In this document: one piece after another, positions 60,084 through 64,000 of the stretch
Numbering within the stretch: the stretch's first letter is position 1
Layout of the letters: each line of letters opens with the position of its first letter
Assembly (NCBI RefSeq): GCF_030997045.1
Contig: NZ_CP116899.1
Location: 3,186,001 to 3,250,000, forward strand
DNA: 64,000 nucleotides
Direction of reading: 5' to 3'
From: Microbulbifer sp. TB1203
Lineage (GTDB): Bacteria > Pseudomonadota > Gammaproteobacteria > Pseudomonadales > Cellvibrionaceae
Program-made: the position numbers and the translations under genes
Notes under the pieces: generated by a model
What the model was told of the DNA's origin: nothing
What the model saw: only the letters and a program-made list of their open reading frames with translations
Database searches by the model: none

Positions 60084-60416
60084 CTAACCGATCTCCACCA
60101 GCGGCTCGCCCTGTTCAAAAAGTGCAACCGCTTCGGGCAAGACTTTCTTTAGCACAGTCCGCATATGATTGTTCGAAGTATTGCCCAAGGTGACCCACAA
60201 TACCTGTGGCGGCGGGCCATGCTTGTCGATCAGATAGGTGAAATCCTTGTCCTTGGTTATGACCACCGTCCCGGCCTTCCGGGCGGCAAAGAAAATATCG
60301 TTGTCCGTGGCATCCCGGTAACCCAGTCGTTGGACAGAGTAGGACTCGATGCCAAATTCCTCGCCAATCCACAGCGCCAGCGCAGGGGAGAGCTGGGCAT
60401 CGATCCAGAAAATCAT
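60084..60416 (-). CDS. DUF5615 PIN-like toxin candidate
   Basis: A 110-residue protein with acidic residues in PIN-like positions: Asp6 (MIFWIDAQLSPAL), the YRDATDNDIFFAAR segment and TKDKDFTYL. It matches the DUF5615 family, proposed RNases paired with DUF433 antitoxins. The start overlaps the upstream DUF433 gene by 4 nt. Toxicity is inferred from the family only. Confidence 0.85.
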   Translation of the reverse strand: MIFWIDAQLSPALALWIGEEFGIESYSVQRLGYRDATDNDIFFAARKAGTVVITKDKDFTYLIDKHGPPPQVLWVTLGNTSNNHMRTVLKKVLPEAVALFEQGEPLVEIG

Positions 60417-60637
60417 GCGGCCAGAATCGGATGGTCAACGCGTCGGGCGGCGAACTGTAGCGCGGCAGAGATGTCTTCCGGCTCCAAATCGGGCATTTCC
60501 GCCAGTACCTGCTCGGCGCTGAGCCCGTTTGCCAGCAGATCCAGCACATCGGATACGCGGATGCGCATTCCGCGGATGCAGGGGCGTCCGCCGCACTGTT
60601 GTGGGTTTATGGTGATTCGTTCGCTCAGGGTGGACAT
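60413..60637 (-). CDS. DUF433 antitoxin candidate
   Basis: A 74-residue protein, starting MSTLSERITINPQQCGGRPC then IRGMRIRVSDVLDLL, the typical DUF433 signature (C-G-G-R-P-x-I-R-G-x-R). It is predicted to bind DNA and neutralise the DUF5615 partner. I chose the ATG at 60637 because family members begin there. Stop and start overlap by 4 nt with the toxin gene. Confidence 0.88.
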   Translation of the reverse strand: MSTLSERITINPQQCGGRPCIRGMRIRVSDVLDLLANGLSAEQVLAEMPDLEPEDISAALQFAARRVDHPILAA

Positions 60638-60737
60638 ATCGGCAACCTCGTTGGTGCTACCTCCCAACTTTAGCGACCTTCCCCGCCCCACGCAAACCAC
60701 AAGGCCGGGCATTGCCCGGCCTCTCCGAAGGCGGTGA

Positions 60738-62675
<1,938 letters not shown>

Positions 62676-62739
62676 CACTTTCTCCCTTATTATTCAGATG
62701 TTTCCCTTCATAATAGCCCGATGGCAAGGGGCTTTCATA

Positions 62740-62896
62740 GAAGCCGCTTCATAACTACTGCGCGGGCGCCTGGCGGCGTCCGGCGGTGCTGGTGCGCCAG
62801 CCCGGTCGGCATCCTCAGGTACTACGTGTACATTCCGGTGCCTCCGCTCCGGCGGCCGCCACCAGCCACCCGCTCGCTACGTTATGAAGCAACTTC
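62740..62896. repeat. Inverted repeat element, 16-bp arms
   Basis: GAAGCCGCTTCATAAC at 62740 and GTTATGAAGCAACTTC at 62881 are inverted with two mismatches and enclose a 125-nt GC-rich segment. It has the dimensions of the other palindromic elements in this window but an unrelated sequence. It lies in the gap between acs and the deacetylase gene. No gene is visible here. Confidence 0.6.
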
Positions 62897-62919
62897 TACC
62901 CGGGGAGAGCAATTGACGG

Positions 62920-63843
62920 CTATCTGCCGATCAGGCCCTGAAGATGGGCGACGACGCTGCGGCCGAGCGCGCTCAATGCATAGCCACCTTCCAGTGCGGA
63001 TACGATACGCCCCCCCGCATGGCGATCGGCGATCTTTTTGATCGTTTCCGTAACCCAGCGGTAATCGTCTTCAACGAAGCGCAACTGGGCCATGTCGTCT
63101 TCCCGGTGGCCGTCGAAGCCGGCCGACACGAACAGCATCTGTGGCCGGAAATTCTCCAGGGCCGGCAGCCAGGTATCCTCGACGGCGCGACGCAGCCCGG
63201 CCCCTCCGGCGCCGGCCTCCAGCGGTGTATTGATCACATTGTCCGGCAGCTCGCCTGTGCCGGAAAACGGGTAGTAGGGATGCTGGAAGCTGGAACAGAG
63301 CAGGTAGCCCTCCCGCCCTTTCACAAAATCTTCGGTGCCGTTGCCGTGATGCACGTCGAAATCGACGATGGCGACTCGCTCCAGGCCGTATCGCTCGCGC
63401 GCCCAGGCCGCACCGATAGCAATATTATTGAACAGGCAGAAACCCATGGCCCTGTCCCGCTCGGCATGATGGCCCGGTGGGCGGACGGCACAGAAGGCGG
63501 AGGGTATCTCCCCGGTCATCACCCGGTCCACCGCCGACACCACCGCGCCGGCGGCGTGTAGCGCGGCGTCCAGCGAAGCCGGATTCATGCAGGTGTCCGG
63601 GTCCAGCTGTTCGATGCCCTCCTTGGGCGCGCGCGCAAAGATGGATTGGACATAATCCGGATCGTGTACCAGCTCCAGTTGCGCGCGGCTGGCCGCCGGC
63701 GCGTCGAAGTGACGCAAGGCTACATCGATGCCACTGGAGAGCAGTTGATCGCGAATCGCATCGAGGCGCGCCGGGCGCTCCGGGTGCCCTGCACCCATAT
63801 CGTGACCGGCGCAGGCGGGACTGGAAATAAAACCGACGGGCAT
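62920..63843 (-). CDS. Histone-deacetylase-family protein (class II-like amidohydrolase)
   Basis: A 307-residue zinc hydrolase of the HDAC/AcuC/acetylpolyamine amidohydrolase superfamily: RPPGHHAERDRAMGFCLFNN, the Asp-His-Asp zinc cluster in IVDFDVHHGNGTED, VSAGFDGHREDDMA and a final LEGGYAL. It may remove acyl groups from polyamines or protein lysines; acs lies downstream on the same strand, which recalls AcuC-type control of Acs acetylation. That link is inference. Confidence 0.9.
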   Translation of the reverse strand: MPVGFISSPACAGHDMGAGHPERPARLDAIRDQLLSSGIDVALRHFDAPAASRAQLELVHDPDYVQSIFARAPKEGIEQLDPDTCMNPASLDAALHAAGAVVSAVDRVMTGEIPSAFCAVRPPGHHAERDRAMGFCLFNNIAIGAAWARERYGLERVAIVDFDVHHGNGTEDFVKGREGYLLCSSFQHPYYPFSGTGELPDNVINTPLEAGAGGAGLRRAVEDTWLPALENFRPQMLFVSAGFDGHREDDMAQLRFVEDDYRWVTETIKKIADRHAGGRIVSALEGGYALSALGRSVVAHLQGLIGR

Positions 63844-63868
63844 GGCGGCAAGGCTCCTGCAAGGAGAA

Positions 63869-64000
63869 TCAGGCTTCGGCCAACTGCACGGGGATGGTAT
63901 TGGTACTGCGCTCCACCCGATTGCTTTCGTCCAGGTAGACCAGTTTCGGTTTGAAGCTGTCGGCCTCCTGCTCGCTCATCTGCGCATAGGACGCGATGAT
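63869..64000 (-). CDS. panD: Aspartate 1-decarboxylase, 3' part only
   Basis: The last 43 codons of a minus-strand gene cut by the right edge: IIASYAQMSEQEADSFKPKL and then VYLDESNRV, ending with an extended tail to LAEA. This matches the C-terminus of PanD, the pyruvoyl enzyme making beta-alanine for pantothenate. The self-processing Gly-Ser site lies outside the window. The stop is TGA at 63871-63869. Confidence 0.85.
   Translation of the reverse strand: MIASYAQMSEQEADSFKPKLVYLDESNRVERSTNTIPVQLAEA

Overview
The window is GC-rich, densely coded chromosomal DNA from a gammaproteobacterium. Its gene content points to the Cellvibrionales and most likely a Microbulbifer-like marine bacterium. 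That placement is inference from family recall: a BioH-BioC fusion, a PA3286-type KAS III, the liuRABCDE operon, DUF3094 beside an acyl-CoA dehydrogenase, an AhpA/YtjB-serB pair and a FimX-like protein. I see no tRNA, rRNA, CRISPR array, prophage or intact insertion sequence. The window starts inside one gene (a secreted protein with a probable peptidase-MA-like start) and ends inside another (panD).

Layout. 1-8.2 kb: rhomboid protease, secreted subtilase, MscS channel and a LytS/LytTR two-component pair. 8.3-12.3 kb: EVE-domain protein, alaC, a DUF3094 membrane peptide and a long acyl-CoA dehydrogenase behind a PsrA-like operator. 12.4-18.7 kb: biotin region (bioD; bioB-bioF-bioHC) with a divergent comF. 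A BirA-type operator overlaps both the bioB -35 box and the comF start codon. 18.8-25.7 kb: fatty-acid shunt KAS III, DUF1203 protein, PadR regulator, a racemase relic, a degenerate hybrid signalling protein, a DUF4870-like protein and a DUF945 protein. 25.9-33.4 kb: the leucine/isovalerate operon liuRABCDE. 33.5-37.4 kb: AhpA/YtjB-like protein, serB, a frameshifted erythromycin esterase and a very small lipoprotein. 37.6-42.1 kb: M1 aminopeptidase and a FimX-like REC-PAS-GGDEF-EAL protein. 42.3-45.2 kb: EF-P with both of its lysylation enzymes (epmB, efp, epmA). 45.3-50.4 kb: GNAT, cysE, srkA (frameshifted) and a katG with a signal peptide. 50.7-52.6 kb: relic of an ammonium transporter, a GST and a DUF3298-like lipoprotein.

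The most interesting segment is 52.6-59.9 kb. Eleven minus-strand genes follow each other with gaps of 26 nt or less, or overlaps. From 5' to 3' they encode a secreted esterase, a GNAT, a small membrane protein, a low-molecular-weight phosphatase, a deoxyinosine-type DNA glycosylase, a PaaI thioesterase, a VOC protein, an Asp/Glu racemase, a StlD/DarB-like KAS III, a haem-oxygenase-like diiron protein and an unrecognised 303-residue protein. The last three are translationally coupled and look like a small, undescribed acyl-modifying pathway. The window closes with a DUF433/DUF5615 toxin-antitoxin-like pair, acs, a histone-deacetylase-family protein and panD.

A second theme is repeats. At least ten REP-like palindromes (arms TGTAGGAGCGG / CCGCTCCTACA), four palindromes with arms TAGGGTGCGC / GCGCACCCTA, and several longer inverted-repeat elements lie between genes. 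In several places a repeat supplies the stop codon (TAG) of the neighbouring gene: rhomboid, EVE, bioD, serB, epmA and the GNAT beside epmA. All functions are inferred from reading the sequence; no database search was run.
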